A stretch of 64,000 nucleotides of DNA from Nemertoderma westbladi (Eukaryota > Xenacoelomorpha > Nemertodermatida > Nemertodermatidae), in the NCBI GenBank assembly GCA_032718475.1, contig JAUCBJ010008780.1, positions 1 through 64,000 of the forward strand, in the 5' to 3' direction. The notes beneath the pieces were generated by a model. It saw only the letters and a program-made list of their open reading frames with translations, ran no database searches and had not been told where the DNA came from. The first letter of the stretch is position 1. Each line of letters opens with the position of its first letter. Below, piece after piece: positions 24,380-33,965 of the stretch. The translations under genes and the position numbers were made by a program.

Positions 24380-24769
24380 CAATTAATCGGTAACACTCCG
24401 GCAGTGAGCTCTAGTTAGCCGCCCATCTTACCTAGCCGTATTGGGACGCGGACACCTAATATCGCCATTCAACCATATAGTCGTCCCAGTTTAACGCGAT
24501 ACAACCCTTCATCAAGGTGGAGGAGAGCGTTGTACGAAACGAGTTAAACGCTATTCTACAAAGATCAGAAAGGAAACCTGCGTTTGTTCAGATAAACGTA
24601 AGTTGTAATAGCAGGTCCAAGCGGTAAACAAAGTAAATTTATCTCAGTTCGATCGGGAAATCCAGAATCTCTAAGAAGTTATCGAACTTGGACGACCCTA
24701 TTCTCTGCGAGAGTTTTTGGATGAACGTATCCAGCTACGAGCGGAGGAAAATCAGCTCGAGGAGAAGCA
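24380..24769 (+). other. Degraded region between ORF-X and the ORF-Y end, element 1
   Basis: No continuous frame. It includes an acidic/basic stretch (REFLDERIQLRAEENQLEEKH, 24,705-24,765) that may be residual coding sequence. It does not align with the body of ORF-Y in element 2. Confidence 0.4.
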
Positions 24770-24940
24770 TATCGAAACGGCGGATACCCCGACCATAATC
24801 CTACACCTTCTGATGCAATCATATTGCACCCTTCACCCAGGATTTATAGCCCTCCTAGTAAAGTGGCTCCCCCCAAAGAGAAAAGGACTCTTGTTAGCCT
24901 CAAAAAACTGCGTAAACGCCGTCCGTGTAAGAAAGACTAA
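24770..24940 (+). pseudogene. C-terminal remnant of ORF-Y, element 1
   Basis: In the frame that reads GGYPDHNPTPSDAIILHPSP and ends KKLRKRRPCKKD with TAA at 24,938, this is the last 50-odd residues of the ORF-Y found intact in element 2 (33,966-35,741). The body of ORF-Y is deleted or replaced here. Confidence 0.75.
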
Positions 24941-25008
24941 CTGTTTAGAGTATTTCTATATTTTAGAAACTGTGATTTGTTATATTTTATAGACTTAAAT
25001 CCCATTTT

Positions 25009-25018
25009 CTGGGAGCGG
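25009..25018 (+). promoter_or_regulatory. Polypurine tract of element 1
   Basis: ctgggagcgg directly precedes the 3' LTR. The same purine tract, in the same phrase cccattttctgggagcgg, directly precedes the 3' LTR of element 2 on the minus strand. This is the expected plus-strand primer site. Confidence 0.75.
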
Positions 25019-26196
25019 TGTAAAGGCTTTTGCATAATCAGCCGGTTATTTTCCCCGTAAAGTACTCTTTAGTTGGTTTAACAGGCATAAAAGGCCGTGT
25101 CCTTACTGTATTGTTGTTTTAGAGGACATAAAAGCCATTTCTTCTGTATGTGTACTTTAGCGGACATGATTAGCAATTCTATGACGCAATACGCCGGATC
25201 CTCTTGAAACAGTGTAGAGACCATGACGACGGCTAACAGCTGATATTGCCACGTGGAACATCTCTTTGTTCTTTGTTCTCTCTTTGTTCGGTCGACCAAT
25301 CAGAGCGTTTTTTGCCTCTGTGTTGGAGATTGTATATAGAAACTAGTGAAGTGAGTCAGTATGTGATTTTGTCCACAGCCTACAACACCGGCGTGGAACC
25401 TCCGTGTTTCAGTCTTTAGTTCAACATTAGTAGGCTTAATTATAGAGCGTATATCCGTTATCTCAACTTATCACACTAATCTAATCTCATAACTTAATCA
25501 TAAATCATACTCACTCATAACATACTTTAACATTACTGCTTTTGCTGTCGGTTATTCATTATATTTGTTGATGGAATATTATATTTGAAATACGTATCAA
25601 TAATCAGACACCCCAATCTTCTTGATATACTAAAGGTTAGAGAGACCGGTTACATATAACGATTGTGACTTATATTAAGTGGTTTGAAGTGAATCTAATG
25701 CTATTTTATAGGCCCTACATGTATTGTCTGTTATTCTCTTTGTATGTGACTAAAATTAGTGAAGGTCGGCAGATTGGTGTGCAGCATTGTGCAGTATTGT
25801 GTATGATTGTGATTGATAACGAAGCATCTCCTAAAGAATGCGCCATATACGTGAATCTATAGCCATCCCGTTGTGTATAGTTTAAGTCATAACTCTGTTT
25901 ATATATTTAAAGCGCCACGTCCTAAAGGAACTGTTAATATTTCCCGAAAGTGAATAATATTTGTCAGAGATTATATATATTAAGATCAGTCGAATAATAC
26001 AGTAGGCCTATCCCGCAATTCGATTAGGCTTCTGAATCCAGTCTCCCGGGTATATCCAGCGGGTGAATGATCGCGCATAGACTGGTTTCGGCTAATGTAG
26101 TGTATCAAATATTTGTCGTAGGCTAAAGACTATCTATTATCTAGAAGACATCCTAATTTGGCAGGTTAAACTGCTAAAGGTCTGAAAGCGCGAACA
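25019..26196 (+). repeat. 3' LTR of element 1
   Basis: 1,178 bp, TG...CA, about 99% identical by eye to the 5' LTR without its SINE. Its right half is also recognisably related to the LTR of element 2 (shared phrases around ggccctacatg and ggtcggcaga); the left halves differ. Confidence 0.95.
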
Positions 26197-26201
26197 AAGT
26201 C

Positions 26202-26520
26202 GTTAAGTTATAATTACTCGCACATTACTATTTTAGTAACTTTATACAGTTTTAAAGCTTTCATTATATTATAAGTTTCCTACAATATAAACTATTGTTC
26301 TTAATTAATTAATTAGTTCTTAACCCAGCAAGTCCCGGACCATGAATGCTTCAATGAAATTTCTTGAAATTTTTATTGTGAGCATAAAGTGGACCTATTA
26401 AGAAAATTCCAAACTTTGGTTAACGTACATATATGGGAAGATAGATTTTACATAGGGTCTACAAATGTAGACGTTAGGACTTCAAGGGTACAAAAATACA
26501 CTTATTTTGTGCAAAAATAT
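26202..26520. other. AT-rich flank right of element 1
   Basis: Non-coding. At 26,455-26,488 it contains one copy of gggtctacaaatgtagac followed by gttaggacttcaaggg, the same block that forms the ends of the small foldback at 28,298-28,684. Confidence 0.5.
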
Positions 26521-27087
26521 GTGCAGACAGTGGTGCGGACACTGGTGCAGTCAGTGGTGCAGACACCTGGTGCAGACAGTGGTGCAGACAGTGGTGCAGA
26601 CAGTGGTGCAGACACTGGTGCAGACACTGGTGCAGACAATGGTGCAGACAGTGGTGCAGACACTGGTGCAGACTTTGGTGCAGACAGTGGTGCAGACACT
26701 GGTGCAGACACTGGTACAGACACTGGTGCAGACAGTGGTGCAGACACTGGTGCAGACAGTGGTGCGGACACTGGTGCAGACAGTGGTGCAGACAGTGGTG
26801 CAGACACCTGGTGCAGACAGTGGTGCAGACAGTGGTGCAGACAGTGATGCAGACAGTGATGCAGACACCTGGTGCAGACACTGGTGCAGACAGTGGTGCA
26901 GACACGCGTGCAGACAGTGGTGCAGACAGTGGTGCAGACACTGGTGCAGACAGTGGTGCAGACAGTGGTGCGGACACTGGTGCAGACAGTGGTGCAGACA
27001 CCTGGTGCAGACAGTGGTGCAGACACTGGTACAGACACTGGTGCGGACAGTGGTGCACACACTGGTGCAGACAGTGGTGCAGACACA
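26521..27087. repeat. 12-bp minisatellite, about 47 copies
   Basis: Head-to-tail gtggtgcagaca alternating with ctggtgcagaca, with occasional ccTGG and gcggac variants. Because the unit is divisible by three, six long repetitive frames result on the two strands, such as GADSGADTGAD. I consider none of them a gene. Confidence 0.95.
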
Positions 27088-27089
27088 TG

Positions 27090-27800
27090 CATCATGCTGC
27101 ATGAAGGCCTTTTAGCAGTTTCAACAGCCCTTTTCAGCATTTATCATGCTGCACGAAGGCATCTGAACAGTTTCAACAGCTATTTTCAGCATTCTCATAT
27201 TGCACAAATCCCTCTGAACAACTTCAAATGTTATTTTTTAGCATTTATGCTGCATGAAGGACTTTGAACAGTTTTATAACTTTCAACAGCAATTTTCAGC
27301 TTTTCTCATGTTGCACAAAGCCATCTGAACAGTTTTATCAACTCTTTTCAGTATTTCACCTTCTGTGCGAAGGCCTGAAAGTTTCAAAACTTATTTTCAG
27401 TCTTTCTCAAGCTACTCGAAGACCGCTGAACAGTTTCAACAGCTCTTTTCAGCATTTATCATGCTGCACAAAGCTCTGAATAGTTTCATTTCAAAATCTT
27501 TTTTCAGCGTTTATCATGCTGCACAAAGGTCTCTGAGCAGCTTTGAGAGATCTTTTATGTATTTTTCAAACTGTGCGAAGGCCCCTGGGCAGTTTTATCA
27601 GTTCTTTTCAGTTTTTCTCATGATACATGATACCCTCTGAACAATTTCAACAGCACTTTTCAGCATTTATCATGCTGCACAAAGGACTCTGAACAGTTTT
27701 AGTGGCTCTTTTCAGGTATTTAACATGCTGCGCGAAGGCCTGAATAATTTCAAAAGCTCTTTTCAGTATTTAAAATGCAGCAAGAATGTCTCTAACCAAA
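27090..27800. repeat. Degenerate satellite of about 64 bp, roughly 11-12 copies
   Basis: Consensus by eye: catttatcatgctgcacaaa, then ggcctctgaacagttt, then caacagctcttttcag. Copies vary in length and sequence. It abuts the 12-bp array directly. Non-coding. Confidence 0.8.
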
Positions 27801-28297
27801 GCGTTTTGACAGCTTGTTTCAGTATTTGTGATGCTACTTGACTGCTTGAAGGCCTCTAAATAGATTTGGTGGGGTTGAAATGAACATAAGAACCCAGCGT
27901 TCATGTCAATATTGACATTAGATGTCAATATTGACATGCAATAAAACATACTGTATCATTAAAATTATTACAAACAACAATATACATTGGTTGGATTCAA
28001 CAATATTTTAATTAAAATAGATATTCTCTTTACAAAAAAACATTTTCTACTTTTCAAATCACAATATTTAAAAAATTTATGATCAAAACATGTCAATATT
28101 GACATCATGTCAATTTTGACATGGAACATGTCAATATTGACAACATGTCAATATTGACAAAGTGCCCGACTGTACAGTACCTACTCTATGTCAGGTGAAA
28201 TTATGAGCCCCTGTATCCTGTATCCATATTCCTGTATGAAATGTCTTCTGAAATTACAGTATATACTGTACTACAGTAATTTCAGTGATATTTTGTA
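27801..28297. other. AT-rich stretch with inverted 16-mers
   Basis: No gene. Contains two groups of the palindrome atgtcaatattgacat: two copies at 27,903-27,937 and four perfect or near-perfect copies at 28,090-28,160, separated by about 150 AT-rich bases. Confidence 0.7.
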
Positions 28298-28684
28298 CCC
28301 CTTAAGTCCTAAGGTCTACATTTGTAGACTTGCTCATTCAGGACATCACGAATTCTAATTACATGTTGTTGGGAGCTTCATAATTCATTTATATGTTCAG
28401 AAATTATCAGGGATGATAATATTTGCATCTCCAAGTCACATGAGGCAACTTTCGTCCTAAAATTAGAGTTGAATTGACTCGCCCTTTTTTTGCATAAATT
28501 CACTAAAATTGAGCTTTTGTCAGATGTTAGTATTGCGAACATGAGGGCTAAAATTTACTTTAAATAGTACTCCCATGCCTCTAAGTCTGATTTATAGTGA
28601 AAATACTAAATAAATTGGTACAGCTTTTAATTGAGAGCACCATATTGCATGGGTCTACAAATGTAGACCTTAGGACTTAATGGG
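28298..28684. mobile_element. Small foldback/MITE-like element
   Basis: Inverted ends of about 30 bases: ccccttaagtcctaagg plus tctacatttgtagac (28,298-28,329) against gtctacaaatgtaga plus ccttaggacttaatggg (28,651-28,684). No coding capacity. A clear target duplication is not visible; gggttaa follows on the right but there is no ttaa on the left. A third copy of the end block lies at 26,455-26,488. Confidence 0.5.
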
Positions 28685-28989
28685 TTAATTAATTGAATTC
28701 TTCTAATTATGTAACAAATATTGATTTATTAATTAGATTTATCACATTTTCTTAAGGATTTATATTAATGAATGATTTATTGTTATATGTATAATTTATT
28801 CAGTGCCTCTGTATAAAGTAATTAATTATTTTTATTGTCTGAGTTAGAAAAGTCGCCTTCCTAAATTACTGGTAGTCGAATTTCAATAATTCTTAGAATC
28901 GTTTAACATCATGTACATTACATCTTTATCGTTGAGTCGGGCATTGTCATGCTCTCGGTAAAGTTGTACATGTACATAGTGTAATTACG

Positions 28990-29187
28990 TTTTATATGGG
29001 TTTTAGGTTAGCGTAGTGTAATATTGTATTTGTAACCAAGTAACATAAAGGACCCCCTTGGAAATAAGCTGCAAAGCTTTAGGGGTAATCCTATATGTTA
29101 TATTGGACAATACCTTTATACCGGTAAATTGTTTGGTGTATTTGTTATTGTTTTTACATAATGTATAAATAAATCTATCTATCTATC
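28990..29187 (+). mobile_element. 3' tail of a truncated LINE-like element
   Basis: The stretch aaaggacccccttggaaataagctgcaaagctttaggggt, followed by atgtataaataaa and the tail tctatctatctatc, resembles the 3' ends of CR1/RTE-like LINEs, which finish in short tandem repeats. The 5' boundary is uncertain and no coding part remains. Confidence 0.4.
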
Positions 29188-29508
29188 AGTAAATACTCCA
29201 AATTCAAATGCTTTTATGTTATAATGCATGATTTTGTTATCTTGGAAGTAATTTACAGTGCATAGTAAGCCACATCAAAGTTTTGATTTTTGGAATCACG
29301 TTCTTTACATTTGGAAATGTGGGAAGACAATACTTTTCCGATGGGATTTTCGGTGCAAAACAACTAAAAATACATTTCTACATTGGATTTTAATTATGGT
29401 AAAAAAAAGGTTCTACCACTGAAATGAGAGTAATATTTTCGTAAAGTACAGGATTTCGAAATGACCATAAGGAAAATAATTTATGATATATTTTTTCAAA
29501 TATAATGC
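29188..29508. other. AT-rich non-coding stretch
   Basis: Nothing recognised. Confidence 0.5.
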
Positions 29509-30601
29509 TTAACCCTATTACCACTGGGGTGTTTTGACCATTAGCACCCCTGGGGGGGGGGGGGGGGGGGGGATTCGGCCCACCCACTATTTGTAGTCGT
29601 CCAATGAAATCCTACAAAATTTGGGCTGTTGGTGAAACAACTATAGATGAACACTACCAAACCTTAAAAAGTTAAAATTTCATAAGCAGCGACTCATAAT
29701 TTTGATGAAAAATAAAAGTAGTCCCAGGACAAAATTACAAAATTTTTCGTTTTCTAAAAACTAATAGTGTGGCAGTGTTGGTTAGATTTAGTAGGTTTTT
29801 CAAGACGCTGAATCGAATGTGATTATATTCCACTTCCAAAAATTGAAGTTAATGCTATTTTTCGTGCACCTAAGAAGTGGGCGTGGCACTTCAAATTTTG
29901 AAAAATACGAGATTCGGAAAATAAACCAAAATTGAAATTTTAACGAATTTATATAGGTTTTCCAGACCGCTGAATCGATTGAAAGTAATATAGAAGCCTG
30001 AAGACTTAGAAGTTAGCCATTTTTTGAAATCAAAACTTTAGTGTTTTTTCCGAATAAAGTAATTTTGAAAATTTGAAGTGCCACGCCCTAATTTTGGTGC
30101 ACCAAAAATGGCGAACCACTAAGTCTTCAGGCTTCTATATTACTTTCAATCGATTCAGCGCTCCAGAAAACCTATAAAAATGCTTCGAAATCAGAACTTT
30201 AGTAAATTTTCCGAATAAAGTAATTTTGAAATTTTAAAGTGCCACGCCCTAAATTTGGTGCTCCAAAAATGACGTACCACTACACTTACATACTTGTATA
30301 GAGCATTAGAGTGATCCAAACCAATAAAAATAGCCAAACATAAATAATTACTAAATCACGAATGACTTTGTAAAATTCGAAAATTTCAAAAAATTTGGTG
30401 CTGGAGACCAAATTTTGAGGTGGCACCCACATCAAAAAGTAGAAATCCAATTGCAACGGCGTTTTTTGCAAAAGATGCGGCATTAAATTTGGCTAATTCT
30501 CACAAAAAATTGGGCCGGTACGTAATGTGGTTGCATAGTTACAGCAACTAAAAACTAAGAAGGGGCCGATTCGCCCCCCCCCCCAGTGGTAATAGGGTTA
30601 A
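29509..30601. mobile_element. TTAA-flanked foldback element (piggyBac-like MITE)
   Basis: Ends are ttaaccctattaccactggg (29,509) and its inverse complement finishing at 30,601, so TTAA lies at both borders, as for piggyBac-type insertions. The inverted ends run into a G tract of about 22 on the left and a C tract of about 13 on the right, then ggccc/gggcc. Inside, 29,870-30,170 is a second large inverted repeat: gtggcacttcaaattttgaa pairs with ttgaagtgccacgccc, and gctgaatcgattgaaagtaa pairs with ttactttcaatcgattcagc. No transposase coding remains, so it is non-autonomous. Confidence 0.7.
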
Positions 30602-30784
30602 GCCTAAAGATCTGGTGTCATTGTGTCCCTATATGAGTATATAGTAGATCGTTTGATCAAAGTTGATAGCAAGAAAAATTACAGTATTGGACGGACGATC
30701 ACAATGGAAGCTGGAAATTTTCAGATCACATATTAATTGTTGATTGCAGTGTACACCAACGGTTAGTAAAAATTAAATTACAAT

Positions 30785-31781
30785 TTTAAACATTGCCGTT
30801 TAAAATGGCCTAACTCTGAATTTAGAAAATCATGTAGAGTTCGGCCATTTTAAACGGCACTGTTTAAAATGGCTTAAGGGGGGGGTACACCATTTTCGGT
30901 CAACTCTTCGATTTGTCACTCTCAGCGTTTCAAAATTGTTTGGTTTTGGCTAAAATTTGGCTTATAGGTGCCTAAGATGCTATTCTACATGACAGGTCAG
31001 AAAAAAAATTTTTTCCGCTATTTAATATTAGTTAATACTAGTTAACAATAAAAAAAACTTGGTTGCGCGTAAAACCCTAAGGCTTTTACAGTTTTGATTC
31101 TAATCACATGAAAGTTTTTTTATATGATAGATCAAAGATGGGGCAACATAACTATCAGGCGAAATTTTGTTAAAATAATTCTGCACCGCTAGGTGGCGCT
31201 GCAAATTTATGCAAATTTTTAGGTTTTTTATAAATAGCATTAAATTTTATTAACAAAAAATTTCGAAAAGTTGCCTGATACTTTTATGCAGGGTGGCTAT
31301 CTAGACACCCACAGGAAGTTTCAGACTAATTACTCAAAAATTGTAGAAGTAGTAGGGTTTTGAAGTTGACAATTTCATGAAAAAAATATTTGGAGATAAT
31401 CGACCTTTTATTATACATAGTAATAGTAATTTCAATAGGATTCCCTAAATGGAAATTTACATAACTTAAAAACTAAAAGAGCTATTAAAATGCGGTTTTC
31501 AGATTTGGAAACACCATTCAATGGTGCATTGTAATAGACCATAAAAAAAATTTCGACATATTTTGGACCAAAATGGTGTAAAAATGTAAGATTCAAATGT
31601 ATTATTCAATGACAAATGAAATTAAATTATTTAATTGTACTGGCTCGGAACATTGAAAATTTATATATTTCATTTTCAAAAATAGATCTAGTTGACAGCA
31701 AATTTTTTCAGCTTTCCATTGATATTTATAACTCATTTTTTTCAAAAAAATCACTTAGCACCTTTTTAACGCCACCCGACG
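30785..31781 (-). mobile_element. Longer copy of the palindrome-carrying repeat
   Basis: On the minus strand it starts cgtcgggtggcgttaaaaag at 31,781 and ends in one and a half of the roughly 40-bp palindromes at 30,785-30,880, the same architecture as 7,546-7,887. The internal 900 bases are AT-rich and hold no frame I can support. Non-autonomous. Confidence 0.6.
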
Positions 31782-32058
31782 ATTCCTAACTCAGTTGTTC
31801 GATTCAACCGCGTAATCTTTTTCCAACTTAAATGGAGCAAGTGACTGACTGACTTCTTGCTTATGTTTCATGGACGCGGAGGCAACTACTGACTGGCTGA
31901 TACAATACAGCAATAGGCCTAACTACACAAAATGCAGTATTATTGCCTAGTAACCGAATTATACCTACTACAATACAATATTTTTAATAAAGCAGCATAC
32001 AGTATATTTTATCTTTTTTATTTTTACAAAGTAACAATTTATTTTTTCTAGATTCAAG
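31782..32058. other. Non-coding stretch upstream of element 3
   Basis: AT-rich. A polypyrimidine run ending tttttctag at 32,043-32,051 directly precedes the first ATG of element 3. It looks like a splice acceptor, so the leader of that element may be spliced or truncated. I found no LTR here. Confidence 0.4.
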
Positions 32059-32676
32059 ATGCCAATGTCCACAAATAAAGTCAACTGCCCCATCTGCGAT
32101 AAAGAGATGCGGAGCAATAATTTACCCCGCCACATTAAAACTCATTTCGCGCAATATAGATGCGACTGCAGCTGGACCTGGTCCTCCAAAAAGAAGACTA
32201 TGGTTGCCCTAGACCTATGGTTGCCCCCGACAAGAACTCCTATACCCAGTCCGACTATTACGAGTGCTCAGATCGCGAAACCATTTTCTGCATATCTCAC
32301 ACTGATCGGTATTAGTACCTTGCCGATCGAGCAAGATCCGCGCCATCAAGAGGGCGCTCCACAACTAAACTATTATCGCGACTCAGACGAATTCATCGAA
32401 GAAACCCCAAGGAGACGAACATCAGGCGAACCAAACCCGCGGGTTTGGAATACGTGAATGGATCATCGACCCAGTTCGAAGGAAAACTTCTGGGTTAAAC
32501 TGGAAGAAGGATCATATGAAAGGCAAAGGCTTACCCAAATAGAGCCAACAGCTCAGCGGAACCCTAGCCAGGAGTTAAGCGCCAGTCTAGCGCAAGCTAT
32601 ATCACCCCACATCCAACCTACAATGGACATGCTTAGTAACTTACAGCTAAAGAAAGCAGCCCAGGTAAGGACTAAT
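32059..32676 (+). pseudogene. gag: Element 3 Gag N-terminal part with C2H2 finger
   Basis: The frame opens with ATG at 32,059 and a zinc finger at residues 10-30 (CPICDKEMRSNNLPRHIKTH), of the type C-X2-C-X12-H-X3-H. A low-complexity linker follows. An in-frame TGA at 32,455 interrupts it, and the frame then continues to the insertion point of element 2. An N-terminal C2H2 finger is absent from the Gag of elements 1 and 2. The finger resembles that of the acidic protein at 56,119-56,877. Function in RNA or partner binding is inference. Confidence 0.7.
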
Positions 32677-33887
32677 TGTTCGCGCTTTTGAAGACCTTTA
32701 GCAGTTTAACCTGCCAAAATTTATATGTCTTTTAGTTAATTAAAACACCTTTAGCATACGACAATATTTTATGCTAATAAACAAAACATTAGCCGAAGTC
32801 AGCCCATGCGCGATCATTCACCCGATGGATCTACACCAGGGAGGCTGAATTCGGATGCTTAAATTATATTATTGCAGTGTAAGGTTGCAGTGTGAACCTA
32901 CTGTATTATTCGATAGATCGTTAATAATTAATCTCTGACAGATATTATTGGCTTTCGGGAAATATTAACAGTTCCTTTAGGACGTGGCGCTCTATCTATT
33001 TAAACAGAACTAGGACTTATACTAAACGCAACGATACCGCTTATGATTAAAGTATAAGGCGTATTCTTTAGGAAATACTTTGTTACCAATCACAATCATG
33101 TACACTATTCTGCCGACCGTCAGTATATTTGACCACACATAAAGAGAGCAGCAATTGACTCATGTAGGGTCTGCTAAATAACATTAGATTCAATACACAC
33201 CACATTAATATAAATCGCAATTGTTATGTATAGCCTGTCTCTCTAACCTGTAGTGTATCAAGAAAATTGGGAATTTTGGGTGATTTATCCGTATTCTTCA
33301 AAGAGCAATAATTCATCAACAAATAGATACAATTAACAACTGACGGTAAATAACAGTACAAACAATATGATTAGTGCAGTTAAATTAAATGATTGAGACT
33401 CGTTAAGTTCGTTAGTTAAGTGAGTTAAGGTAACAGTTATACTTTCGGTAATTTAAGCAGTTTTACTAAAGTTCTTCCCAAAAGCCGGTGTTATGGCGAA
33501 AAATGGGAACACAACAACAGAATCATATAAAATCATATGACTACTTGACTATACGAGGATACCAACTACCCTTATTCCCCGAAGCTCCCGTCCAACACAG
33601 AGGATGAGCATACAGATAGGAAATTCAGTTCAGTAGCTCTGGGATAGGTCAAAATCAACGCCCACTCAAATTCTATTGGCCGATACGGACAGCAAGGCTA
33701 AGGCAACCTCCCTAAGCTGGTTGGCCGCCGATCGAACAGAACCCAGATACTCTCGTACAGCCCATCAGCCAATAAGCTGGTAGCTTGCACTATTTTACCT
33801 ATAGCTCCCTTTTAGAGTATTCTAGCGACCGGGGGGGAACTGGCCAGCAAAGGCAAACGTATCAGTTATCCCACAAAAGCTTTTACA
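32677..33887 (-). repeat. 3' LTR of element 2
   Basis: 1,211 bp, nearly identical to 45,611-46,821. In the sense of the element it starts TGTAAAAGCTTTTGTGGG and ends GCGCGAACA. The terminal motif matches that of element 1. Confidence 0.95.
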
Positions 33888-33897
33888 CCGCTCCCAG
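33888..33897 (-). promoter_or_regulatory. Polypurine tract of element 2
   Basis: Read on the minus strand, ctgggagcgg directly precedes the 3' LTR, identical to element 1. Confidence 0.75.
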
Positions 33898-33965
33898 AAA
33901 ATGGGATTTAAGTCTATAAAATATACAAAATCACAGTTTCTAAAATATAAAAATACTCTAAACAG

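Larger units (their letters stand above)
11054..26201 (+). mobile_element. BEL/Pao LTR retrotransposon, element 1, with target duplications
   Basis: The element proper spans 11,059-26,196. Both LTRs start TGTAAAGGCTTTTGC and end GCGCGAACA. The five bases just outside, AAGTC, are identical on both sides (11,054-11,058 and 26,197-26,201), as expected for BEL/Pao integration. Order: 5' LTR, long leader, Gag, zinc knuckles, protease, reverse transcriptase, RNase H, integrase, a conserved spacer, ORF-X, the end of ORF-Y, polypurine tract, 3' LTR. RNase H before integrase, DUF1759-like Gag and the DUF5641-like tail mark BEL/Pao. It is inactive: five in-frame stops, one frameshift, a lost gag start and a degraded 3' gene. 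LTRs differ at roughly ten positions by eye, so it is fairly young. Confidence 0.95.

Noticed and set aside
26389-27267. GADSGADTGAD-type and HHCLHQCL-type frames
   Set aside because: Artefacts of the 12-bp repeat, open in several frames on both strands.
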